This document shows, in pieces, positions 11,625 through 22,617 of a DNA stretch of 64,000 bases. Position 1 is the first letter of the stretch; each line of letters starts with the position of its first letter. Both the position numbers and the translations under genes were made by a program. Source of the DNA: Holothuria scabra (taxonomy: Eukaryota > Echinodermata > Holothuroidea > Aspidochirotida > Holothuriidae); assembly GCA_037179385.1 (NCBI GenBank), contig CM074181.1, positions 50,054,394 through 50,118,393 on the forward strand, in the 5' to 3' direction. The notes beneath the pieces are model-generated. The model saw only the letters and a program-made list of their open reading frames with translations. It did no database searches and was not told the origin of the DNA.

Positions 11625-12100
11625 AAGTCCAAAATAACGACTGCTTTATTTCTAGTTAAAATACTGAAAAATGCCATTTCCGGCGTTTGAGTGGTTCCAC
11701 TTCGATATTTTTTTTCGATTTGCGGTGCGCTCCGTGCCACCATTGATGTCGCTGTAGTGTTTTGATCGAACAAATTACTCGCATTGCTAATTTTAAAACC
11801 ATTCTTCTTTTCAAGCGTTACAAAAGGGGGGGGGGGAATATTAGGAATTATTATTTATTGATAGATTCAAAATCTAATGGAAGAAGTGCATTTTATTTCT
11901 TTATTTTCTATAGTACGTTGCTGAGTTTTCTGTTGAAATGAAAATTTCATTGCAAACGAAAGCCCAAAGTAACGACTGCTCTATTTCTAATTACAACCAT
12001 AGGAAACTACCATTGTATGCCGTTTTGGGATTTTTCAAAATTTTCTGTACGTTCCGCACCAGCTGAGGTAGTACTCCGCTTAGATAATCTTTAGGGCAGA
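11625..12100 (+). repeat. Two diverged copies of a dispersed repeat
   Basis: The series 'AACGACTGCTTTATTTCTA ... GCCATTTCCGG ... CGCTCCGTGCCACC' (11635-11750) recurs as 'AACGACTGCTCTATTTCTA ... CGTTCCGCACCAGC ... CTCCGCTTA' (11970-12085). It recurs again at 17292-17410 and, reversed, around 16270-16355. A G10 run at about 11826-11836 lies between the first two. Probably fragments of one transposon family; its class was not determined. Confidence 0.55.
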
Positions 12101-13960
12101 ATTACATTCTTCGGGCAAAAAAATCGTCTACCCCCCAAAAGTGAAACGCTGCCGTACAACTATGTCAATATCGGAAGCTGTTATTTGAAATTACTGCTCA
12201 GCCCCGGGTCAATATAAGACTTCAAACATAATGTTAATATCTAGGTAGCCAAACTGTTCGGGAAATATTCCAAATCGTCCGAGGACATTAATTTGCCGAT
12301 GAATATTCAGAAATCCCAACAAAATACAAATCGCCCTGGCGAGGCTAGGCCTACTTGATTTTTCACATATGAAGGGCAGATACGAAACCCCCAAATCTGT
12401 CATAAAAGAACATTTTTCTTCAATGCAAGCTTCAGATTTTCAAATATCGGCTAAAAATGGAAAAAGGTGAGTCGAAATTTCACCAGTTGAGATGGATACC
12501 CGTTAAACAATAGAACCCAAGACAACTTCTGTCAACCCCTACATTCTACTTGATTTTATTCTTGAAAGGCAGATCACCGAGCTAATATCAAATAAAAAAA
12601 TTTTCTCCCATTAAATTCCAAAACTTCTCCAACATAGGCTCTTTATTTCCAAATCTTTGTTCAAAGCAGGTAGAGGTTTTCGAGAAAGTTGCCAGTTTTG
12701 TCTTAGAGTCGTAGCCTACGTGGCCTTAAATGCATAACCTCGGCCAAACGAGTTCCAGCTGTCGTCCATATAACTCTTTTTGACTTTGCTTATATACACG
12801 ATTCCGGACAGCAAGTGATGGTCCGATTTTAGTCGGCCATAACTGGGGTCCGTCACCTTTAAATCTTTCCATTTTCTTGCTTACCTCTATCATGGATGGT
12901 TGTACAATACAGTGTATCTTAAATTCTCAAATTTCACTAAATATGGTGGTTTGAAATTCATGTAAACAATAAATGAAGACGATTTTTGGCTGATGGACCC
13001 CAGTAATGGCTGCCTACAGGCAAGCGCTAATCGGATTCGTCTATATGGAGGACAGGTTCTTTGATAATTCGCTTCGATTTTTGATGGTACTTTCAAAAAA
13101 CCACTTTTTTTTAAAAAAAAAATCACCATTTGCCTCAAAACAAGTTCCGGATTTTTAAATATTTGTTAAAAAAGAGAAAGAAACAGGAGTGGTGCCAGAA
13201 CTTGCGCGACGGGTGCCAAGTTCCCAGGCAAGGGAGACGCCATTTCGAAACCCCGACTAAGATGATGTGTTCTTGACCGGGAAGTGACTGGCAGAATTTG
13301 AGGAATTGGATCTTCTCCCCAACGGGAGTCCAACCTTTCCCAATGGGATGCATGCCCCCCTCGCTCCCTCCAGCGGGCGCCACCGAGGAAAAGAAAGCCA
13401 AAGAATTCGGGAACACCCCTGTGAGCCCTGGTTAATATAACATAACGGGAAAGGGCAAAGTAGGGCTGAGCCCAATGGATGCCCTGTGGCCAGGCAAATC
13501 TTAAAAACCAACAACAAACCCCTAGAGTCACTCAATTACTGATACTACCTTCAGTATAATCTACCACAGTGACTGTTTTAGAAATTGTCGACATTGCCTT
13601 AAAGCAATGCACGGATGGGGAGTTAATTAACTACCAAATCTAGGGACACGAACCTTTAAATAACAACAAGACAAAAGAGGATTTGTGCAGTAAAACAATT
13701 GAAAACGTGAAGCATGTTAACCCTCATCCTTCGTAAATCCCGGATGCGGTAAACCGGCAAGTTAATTGCTGAGTGTATACTGTGATATAAATGTAGATTC
13801 CTCCTTTCCGTTATAAGGCGTGTGGCTCTCCTACTTGGACTTACTCTAAAAGAAATTTATCCTTTTCAAAGCATGGACTCCAAGCCTGCGCAGCATAGTC
13901 AAGATCGATCTTTCCAATTGCTTATACAAATGAAGAACAATATTTTTAATTTACTGAAAC
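12101..13960. other. Intergenic stretch, no gene recognised
   Basis: Three overlapping minus-strand open frames at 13135-13535 reflect locally GC-rich sequence rather than a recognisable protein. No splice-flanked exon or RNA gene is visible. Confidence 0.4.
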
Positions 13961-14849
13961 CAGTGGCGGAGCTACCATATAGTAAGAGGGGCGATCACCG
14001 CCCTTGATGGACTCAAATCAGTGGCGGATTTAGGCGGGGCGCATCCGGCGCGCCCCCTGCTTAAAATTTTCCAAACATTAATTTTTACTTTCACTAAATA
14101 GGTCATTTAGCCTATTTGTTTCTACATAATGTTGTATTATCTTTTAATTTTCAAACGAGTTAATTGTAATTGTTACAAACTAGTAGCAATTTAGAGTACA
14201 CAGTTTCAAGTTTTCCGATAAAATGCCAATAGAATGATAGCGAAGGTCTCAATCCTATTTCGGACCACATTTATGTAAAAAACTAAACTTAGTTTTTTAC
14301 AATCCATCTGCTATTTGGGTTCATCAGATGTGGAGATTTCTGTTGCACTTGATCTTATTTTAAGCCCTCCGGATGTGTATGCTAATCAATCTATTTTTCA
14401 TAATTCTTATTGAAATTGACAAATTATAAACTTGGCTATGCCAGAGCTCTCACGTTTACTAAAACTTACAAAGTAATCTTTTTAATGAGAGAGTCGACTG
14501 AATGTTTAACTTGATTTCTGCCATAAATGTAATTTTACAAGTATTTTTTCCTTTTACATTATATTATGGAAAAATTTTGCTATCCCGAGGGAGTGGAGAC
14601 TGAATCTACATGCCACCAACAGGCGCGGATCTAGACATTTCAAAAGGGGGGTAGGGGCTAAACAACTTTGGTCCATGTACTACTCCCTACCCCATTGACC
14701 AAAAGGTACATTTTTCATGCTAAATTTTTCGCTTTTTCTACGAGCAAGAGCATTTTTTGAATTAAAAGAAGTCTGATTTTTTCCTTAAGTTTGAACACTA
14801 CTGTACTGCACACGTCGAAAATTTAGGTCCTTTAATTTACACATTTGTA

Positions 14850-15960
14850 AATATGGAGCTTGTATTGCGAGAAATAGTTTAGATTCAGGGTTCCCTGTAA
14901 GGATATTTGAATATTTTGGGGAGCATTAAAGAATCTGTTTCCTGTTAGCATATATCTGAGATAGCATGTCTACTGAAGATCGTTGTTGTTACATAACGTT
15001 ATCGAAGGAGTGCGGAGTGGGGCTTCTCGGCGACATTTAAAAAGCTAGACAAAATATTTAAAAATTAAAAGTCTTTATTGAAGAAAGATTTAACGAAACG
15101 GCACTGTAGCAGCTTGGGAAAGTTTACCACTGACTGCTTTATGAGCGACCACTCACTGCATAAAGGGTTGCAGGTTAGGGCGCGAGGAGCCGGCCGAAAA
15201 TTTGCCTTTTTTGAAGCTAATAATTACAAATATGGAGCTTTTATCTTGGAATAAAATTTGGAATTTTATTAAAGAAAAGTTGGGAAAACCGCACTCTGTG
15301 ACTGGTGTCTCAAATGGCAAATTTCCGAATTTTTCACTTCTTCGAGCCAGAGGCAATTGCCCCTCCTTCTTGTAACTACGTCACTGCTCTGCAACATTGA
15401 TCATTGATAACATTTTGACATTTCAATAACTAAAAAATTCGGCTACACAGATGATTCAACTGACAGGGTGGAAAGGTATCTGATGATACGTGTGTATGAG
15501 AGCATAAATCGCGACCCCTCAGACAGCCGGTCTCGGGCTTGTAAGTAGCAACTAAGGTTTCCGAATTTCCTTTTGTGTGAATACCACTGTATCAGGGACG
15601 TATTGCGGCCCGCGAATCGTGCCTAAACTTTTCCCCTCTTAAACAAATATATGTAGATATGGAGTTTGTACTGCAGAAAACTTTGTAATCTGGGTTTCTT
15701 ATAGGGAAATTTAAAGAGATAGGGGATTACTGAAGAATCTGCACTTCCTTCATATATTGATGGCAAATCTGAGAATGATTGCACGACTATATACGGAAAC
15801 GTTGTTGCTACATAATGTTATCAAATAAGGCCTTCGAAATGACACTCTCCGATAACATTTCAAGTTTCCCAAACTTTGTTGTCCTTTTTAGACAAAATAC
15901 TTTAAAATCAAGAGCTTTCATTGAAGAAAATTTGAAATTCTATGAAAGACAGTTTACAAA
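14850..15960 (+). repeat. Diverged direct repeat about 806 bp apart
   Basis: The segment beginning 'TATGGAGCTTGTATTGC' (near 14851) and running through 'GTTGTTGTTACATAACGTTATC' and 'AGTCTTTATTGAAGAAA' is repeated from about 15657 as 'TATGGAGTTTGTACTGC', 'GTTGTTGCTACATAATGTTATC' and 'AGCTTTCATTGAAGAAA'. A partial third copy begins near 15232. Confidence 0.6.
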
Positions 15961-17284
15961 AATAGCAATAAAGCTGCCCGTGTCTCTTGATGATGTGGTG
16001 TCACATAGGGTAATATCCGATTTTGTCATTTGCAGAGCTCGGAAAAGTATACAAAATTGAACTATGAGCCAAGAATGATGCATTCTATATTGCATTTTGC
16101 AGCGCGCCAAGCGCGCAGGAAATCTTGCGCTTTTTGAAATTTGGGAAAAAAGGGGGGTTTCCTGGCCAGGAGAGTGGGGGACGGAAACATGCTTCGGCCC
16201 CCTCATTTTTTACTGGGCCGCAGCCTTATGCCTTTCAAGCCTATGGAATATCTAATTATGCCCGAAAGACCAAGCGGAGCGCCACCATCTGTTGGAGCGG
16301 AGCGTACAGAAAATTTGAAAAATCACGATCACTCAAACAGCCGCCGGAAACGACATTTCCAACCGACTTGTAAATAGAATCTAAGCAATCATTATTTTGA
16401 ACTTTCGTTTGCAATTAAAAATGAGTAAGTCACAAAATGGTCACCTAGCTACCTAGCCTTTACAAGCTCCATCGACCTTTACAGGGATCTCATGTGTCTG
16501 AGCAGCCTGATTAGCTGAAACAGAATTCAAAATCAACGTACAGCACAATTCTTCATGGTCAGGTTAACAGCTATACATGGGCTTCGATTCTTAGGTGTCG
16601 CATTATAATTAACCCTTAAAACATACTTGAAAGATTTTGTTTTCTGTTTTACCGATATGATTGTTTTTGATCGCTGTCCGAGTCCCTCTATACCAGGGAG
16701 TTTGTGTTGTTAGGGAAATGATGAGCCTGAAATAGCCCCCTGAATATTCTGGTAGATAAAAAGTTAGTGTATTGGTTATGGTTGATGTTACGAAAAAGGC
16801 GGGGGGGGGGGGTAGAGGCCGTAAAAGCCCCACCCCCCACCCCTTGGATCCGCGCCTTGCCAATGAAATCAACGATAACGCAAAGGGTTTAACAATGTTT
16901 ACCTCTCATGCACATGGCAATAAAGTGGTGTATTTCATTTAGCAAAAGACTTGAAAAGCTACTGCGATCTCAAATATGAATCTTACAGCAGTGCATCGTA
17001 TTCTTGGTCAGATATTTTCACCATCGTCTTTGAAGCTGTTGGAAACCCCAAAATTCAATTCTTTCAGTTTTTTACGTTCATAGAATTACAGGTTGTAATG
17101 AATTTTTATTCAAAATTGAACTTGAAGGAAAGATTCTCCTCTCTGTACCTTGTGTGAGGATTCCTCTTATCTTTAGACCACTTTTCCGGACCTACAACAT
17201 TACGACATATTTTTGGAAAGATGAAGCAATTTTTTGCAATTTTCTCACTTTTAATTGAAGGGAACATTTTTGGCAAACAAAATC

Positions 17285-17415
17285 TCAAAGTAACGACAAC
17301 TTCGGTTCTACTTACAAGCCTGGGAAATGCCATTTCCGGCTATCTGAGGGGTCGCCATTTTTTAAAATTTTCTGTACGCTCCGCGCCAACTGATGGTGGC
17401 GCTCCGCTTACATAG
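17285..17415 (+). repeat. Third copy of the GCCATTTCCGG repeat
   Basis: Shares 'AACGACAACTTCGGTTCTA', 'AAATGCCATTTCCGGC', 'AAAATTTTCTGTACG' and 'CTCCGCTTA' with 11625-12100. A reversed fragment lies at about 16270-16355. Confidence 0.55.
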
Positions 17416-17854
17416 TCGTTCGGACAGAGGATCGACCGTCAGCGCCCCCCCCCCCCCAACGAAAAATCCTAGATCCGCCCCCGCAAATTGCCTGCCAGCG
17501 CCCTTTTAACTCTTTTTACCGTACTGAAGCATAGGCCTATGTATCTACTTACATAAAAGCGTTCCTACAGCCTATTTTCGCCCCCTCTGACCAAATATTC
17601 TTGCCCTACAAACTTTGAAACGCCCCTACAGACCATTTTTGCCCCACCGACTGAAACTACTCAGTGAAATTCCATCAATCCGATCACCAGTTAGCCCTTG
17701 CAGTGGCAGCTGCACACTGCTTAGATTATTTCAAATCCCCTGTAGTCACCGCACGCCCAGATCTTTCAGTTCTCAGAAGCCAACTCCTTAATTACTTAAA
17801 CACAACGTTGCACAACCATTCATGCTATAATTTTAGCTGCAACTTTTAGGACCA

Positions 17855-18085
17855 AAATGAAGTACTTTGCACTTGTCGACATTTTAAGTCTTAGACCAAG
17901 AAAAAAATTATCCAAGTCATTTTGCAACAAAAGAGCATCATCCATATTCCTAACCTTCCTATCGAGACTATTATCATCAACAGACTTATACAACACGTTA
18001 GTTAATAGCTGTTAATATCATTGATGAAAATTAAGAAAAGGAGTGGACCGAGCCTCTGAATGAACCTATGTGGTACAGATCCCAC
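17855..18085 (-). pseudogene. Non-LTR retrotransposon reverse transcriptase relic
   Basis: Read on the minus strand, a G-V/S-PQGS-like start, GPLLFLIFINDI near 18045-18010, and further on LQNDLDN with a KMS...KYFIL segment near 17930-17860 match the palm and thumb of Jockey/CR1-type LINE reverse transcriptases. The FADD active-site region between them is decayed, and stops and frame changes are present. A dead fragment. Confidence 0.65.
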
Positions 18086-18116
18086 CGGTGTCCTTTTTTA
18101 TACCACAGTGTATTAA

Positions 18117-18503
18117 AGAGGCTCATTGAGTTGGTTCGTTAAGTTCAACAAATTTTTCCAAAGCTGTTATGTTTTCCTCAAAAACTAATGACAAATGGTC
18201 AAAATTAGACAATCCCCGCATCCTTTATAAAAATAGCCGTTTTAGTCGTGAGTACAGCACTTAATGGTTTAATTCAGATTTCAAAAATTTGTAAACAGAC
18301 ACTTTTTTCATATTATGTACAAAACAGTAGCAAGTCAGGACATGACAAAATCCAAAATTTCCACTCTTTCGGTATCTATTGGATATGACTTTTGACTTAT
18401 TACGCTAACTAGCCTATAAGCACTGACATGTGGTATACGGAGTAGTGACACTTTAATTGAACACGACTCTCATAAGTTGCGGATATCAACTCAATGAGCC
18501 TCT
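18117..18503. mobile_element. TTAA-flanked MITE, 387 bp
   Basis: AGAGGCTCATTGAGTTG at 18117 and CAACTCAATGAGCCTCT ending at 18503 are perfect inverted repeats of 17 bp, each bordered by TTAA (18113-18116, 18504-18507). The TTAA target fits piggyBac or Kolobok type elements. No coding capacity. Confidence 0.82.
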
Positions 18504-18507
18504 TTAA

Positions 18508-21500
18508 ATTGAGAAGGAAACTTTCATGTTTCAAGGCTATAACTTGCCTGGTTGTTTCCTGTTGCTTTATTCTTTTCGTTTCTCTTCATTCTTGTTTTAG
18601 TATTCCTTGCATGTATATATATTGAAATTTAACATTCTATTTTTGTTTGCACAGCTGTCTTTATGTGAACATGCAGTTCACCCTTTGTGGGGAGAAAATC
18701 TCATGATCTTATCTGATAGAGGGCGTTTTCTCAAGAATTTTAACAGAGTTCAGCCATTCGGAGGGAGTCTGTCGCGTCTTTTGCAAGCTAAAAGAGTCGG
18801 AATCCTCAGCCCGCTGTGCGAAGTTTCAAGGCTAGGTATGTTAGGGGGCAAAAGCATAGAGCAGATAGTATGTTCCTATCAATGTTATTCCGCTCTTTGG
18901 ATCAAACGTAACGGTAAGTAGGTTACTAACGTTAGGTTCAATTGATAGGAAGTCAACACCCTGGGCCTAACGTAAGACCCAGTTGTGCGAATCGTGCCAT
19001 AACAAGCAGTCGTTGCTATTATATACTTAGTATTCGTACGTCCACCTCGGCTAACACTAACAGCCAAGCGAAAAGTACGTGGTGACTGCTTACATGCACG
19101 TAAAATATTGTCTTATATTACTGTACAGGCCTAGGCAAGAGCTAAGTTGTGTATCAACGTCATTGCATTGCGTACACATACTGTAACTTTGTAAGCCATA
19201 GGACAAACGTTTGGCCTATCTTTCTACTTTTCCATCCAGGCATCTCTAGCCTAAAACAGTGACTCTTGAATGTAACATTATAGGCCTAGGTGATATTACT
19301 GACCTCTCCACTTGTCACAAGATCATACATAAAAAATTGGCCATCCCCACGCAGAACATTTTTGTTCCCCATTCCAGTTGTAGGGCACAACTGAAATTGG
19401 AACCACACTAGGGACAGTTGGTATTATGGGTAGTCATTAGTACAAAAACCTTAAATTCGTGATATTTACTTCAAATTGCAATCATATCGGAAATTCTTCC
19501 CCGTATGTAATTTCTTATCACATAACTATCAAAATAACTTTTGAAGCACAAAATAAGTCTGCCTAGGCCTAGGCCTAGCTTGAAAAAAAGACAATTTTCC
19601 GGTAGATCCCACCGTATGTCTTCTAGCTGCCTCCGAAGTGTTAAGCAGAAATGTTTGGTTTGGCAATAAGTGGCCATGTTAGCCTTGTACTAGGCTTGCC
19701 CCAAGTCTCTCGAGATGATATGTTCCCTCCCAGCTGTAAGGATTCTCTTCTGTCACATTCCTTCTCTATGTGTCACCCCTCTGACCTCTCCCAATGCACC
19801 TCTGCAGACAAACCAACTTCTCACATTCTCCACTTTCCACTTCGACTCGTATATAAGGCCAATACACACTGTGCTTACCAGCTCGCATCTACCAACACCC
19901 CATGACTGGTAATGCCTGCTAACAAGTTCTTACACTCACCGCTTTGAAGGTTTCGACACTAAACCATAGTAACAATCATGCGTGGCAGATTCCTGTTTAC
20001 ACGCTGCTCACATATCGACCAGCCGGCAGGCTCTGAGGGGCGGCAGCCTAAAGGGGGTTGCAGCCACAGAGGCGCTATGTAGGCTAAGATCTGGCTTGCT
20101 CAAGAGACTTGTAGCTTTTGCAACCGGAGACGTAAAACTTTGGGCAGTCCGGTTTTTAATCACTAATCTCTGTAGCCCTATATGTAAACAGACAGAACAA
20201 CGCACTTTTCATCACATGATGAGCTTGACGAATATTCAGCAAAAGTTGCACAATGCTGAAGCCAATTAGATGATACAGTTAACTACAGTATCTTGAAAAA
20301 TATTCATCTGATTTCTAAGATGAATAAAACAATGGAGAAGTTAAAATGATGACCTACACAGTTGCAAAAGATAAAGTACAAGTCTCTCACGGCAAGCAGC
20401 AAGTATGATCTGGCCGCTCAGCAGGCTCGAGTGTGTGAGCTGTGTACAGTCTTTAAGGACAGTTGTAAACAGGTGTTACAGCACTTGCTCATGGAAGTTG
20501 CAGCAACGGGCAGTGAGAAGTAATTTGAATGGTTGCGTTGGAGCACAATGTGATGGAATCACCGTGAAGAATAGGAACAGAAAAAAAATGAAAGGTGGAT
20601 GGAAGGATTACAAAGGAGGGCCCCATTTTTGAAAATTTTCCCTGGCACCAAGTTTAGACCCCTACAAAATCTTTGTTCTAGATGTTCATATTGTGATACT
20701 CTTGTAGTGAAGTGACCAAATATTAATGAGGTAAAACATTAGGGCTCTTTGGACTCTTGGAACAGTAGTGGGTCAAATGCTTCCAGAAGTGAAAAATTAC
20801 ATTTTTGAGGGCCCACATATCCAAGAGTCAGCAAATTCCTGCTAATCTGAAATCAGAATACTGTATATTCATATTGCCACCAGACATCTCATTTTTTAAA
20901 TTTTGGCTTATACCTCTTTCATATGAAAAGTTATCAGCATTCAAATTCATGAAAAAACTCAAAAGCAAAGAAAAATATGGTATTGATAATACTGTATGGT
21001 ATTGCACAATTAAAGGCTGTACTGTATATTTGCATGTTGAAAAAGCAGTCGCACAGGCAAGATGCAGGGTTTGCTTCGCTGCACATCGTCTAGCAGCCAC
21101 ACTTTTCTACACAATATCGTACCGTAGATACAGTATGTAGCTCACAAGGTAACATGTACAAAACAATATTTTGGTATGGTCTCTTTCCTTAAAACTTAAA
21201 TGCGTCTGATTCCTACTGTAAATGCATATTTTCTACACATAATTAAGCATAATTTGTGTACAGTACAAGGAATCAATTGCATTAGGAACTGTTTTATTAT
21301 TGCTAATACAGTACTTATACTGTAGGTTGTTCACACGTACTGTATGTCACTGGTTGGCATAGAGAATGCACATTCACAGCATGTTAATGGCTGGGTGTGT
21401 TAGCCCTTGCGCCACTGCATGCGGAGTTTAGACCAGTTTGAATCTACTTTTCCTTGTGACAACAGCGTCACTTAACCCTCATCTGTAAGATGTTTGATGG

Positions 21501-22577
21501 CATCGTGCAAAAACCATGACATTTTAATGCCACAGTTTCATATAAAGTAGCAGTATTATCAGCTTCTATTTCTATCAGTGATTTGGAAAAAGGTGGCAGA
21601 CAATATGAACTTCTTTCCAAATACTGTAGCAATTGTGAAGGATTATTGACTAGAGTTTTAGTAAGTTACTGTACAGTATGTTTTATACCTCTACCGGGTG
21701 GGGGGCTTAACCATACAGTCCACTAATAGATGGAGGATAGGAGGAACATGGACAGCTCTGTGTTGCAATGTCTCTGTGTTTTAAAGTGTCAATTGTCAGA
21801 AAAGCCCCTTTTGAGGTTACAGTAGGTGTTAGAGAAAAGATGTCTTCAGTGAGTATAATCCTACAGTAACACTGCCATTTATGCGCACATTAAGAATTTT
21901 GGAGTCATTTCCATTTTGAAAATTGGTGATTCATGGTTTGTTTTCAGGAGAGTGCAGTGGAAGGATTGCTTTTAATTGATGTACAGTATGTAGAGAAGGC
22001 TGTGTTTTTCAATCACTTGTGTGCATTTTGTTACAGTTCACCAAGGTTACAGTACAAGTTCTTTTGCAGTATCTGACGGTGTTCATTTTCAAAAGGCCTG
22101 CAGTACTGTAGGCCTGTAATTAAAGGATGTAGACTGCAAAGTATACCACACCTGTTCATATTATTTGCATGTACTTCTGTTTATGGATGGTACAGGTTTA
22201 ACAGTATTGGCCTATAATTCAAGACACTTATCATAAGCAAGTCGTAGGATTTCAAAAATCATGGGAACCCATTTGCAGGTTTCGTCATTTTTCACCATGG
22301 TAACCAGTGGGAACCCATTTTTGGGTTATGTTAAAAAATCCACTGGTGGTAACTTTTTAGTCGTAACCAATTTTGGGGTTCCGTGATATCATCATCACGG
22401 GACCAGCACGCGATGGGAAACAATCATTCCTGTGAAATCTGATGGCCTGCATAAGTCAATTTTTTTTACTGAAAACTTAGTTCATGGTGAATGCACCAAG
22501 TTTTGGAATCAGTGGACATTTGGCTTACTTTATGACTACTGGTGAGTTAAAGAATTATTTCCCTTTTTATCCATCAG
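18508..22577 (+). other. Upstream region of FBH1
   Basis: No complete gene is visible. The stretch from about 20860 to 22200 is unusually rich in TACTGTA/TACAGTA words. A possible untranslated exon lies at 18654-18913. TAGGCCTA-type words are frequent at 19,130-19,580. No TATA box or CpG island could be singled out. Confidence 0.4.
18654..18913 (+). other. Candidate untranslated first exon of FBH1
   Basis: A pyrimidine-rich tract and TTTGCACAG lead into 18654, and the segment ends AACG followed by GTAAGTAGG, a strong donor. Its frame is open, but the peptide is not recognised. It could be a 5' UTR exon spliced to the acceptor at 22577, or part of an unrelated transcript. Based on splice signals only. 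Confidence 0.22.
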
Positions 22578-22617
22578 AATGTTTGCTGTAAACATTTAAC
22601 AACTGCTGTACAAGAAT
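22578..22617 (+). promoter_or_regulatory. FBH1 5' leader with a 6-codon upstream ORF
   Basis: The acceptor CTTTTTATCCATCAG precedes 22578. The leader contains ATG TTT GCT GTA AAC ATT TAA (22579-22599), in the same frame as the main start but closed by its own stop. That stop supports translation starting at 22618 and could lower initiation there. Confidence 0.5.

Larger units (their letters stand above)
13962..17475. mobile_element. Mosaic of nested DNA-transposon relics
   Basis: Several terminal-looking motifs cluster here: CAGTGGCGGAGCTAC (13962), CAGTGGCGGATTTAGG (14019), GGCGCGGATCTAGA (about 14624), TAACTACGTCACTG (about 15374), TTGGATCCGCGCC (about 16843) and CCTAGATCCGCC (about 17469). 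Plausible inverted pairs are 13962 with 15387, and 14624 with 16856. No target duplication could be confirmed and no transposase is readable. G-runs at about 16800-16812 and C-runs near 17447 are typical of these ends. Confidence 0.45.

Noticed and set aside
13135..13535. Minus-strand gene suggested by three overlapping open frames
   Set aside because: All three frames are open over a GC-rich patch, none has a recognisable motif, and no splice-linked partner exists.
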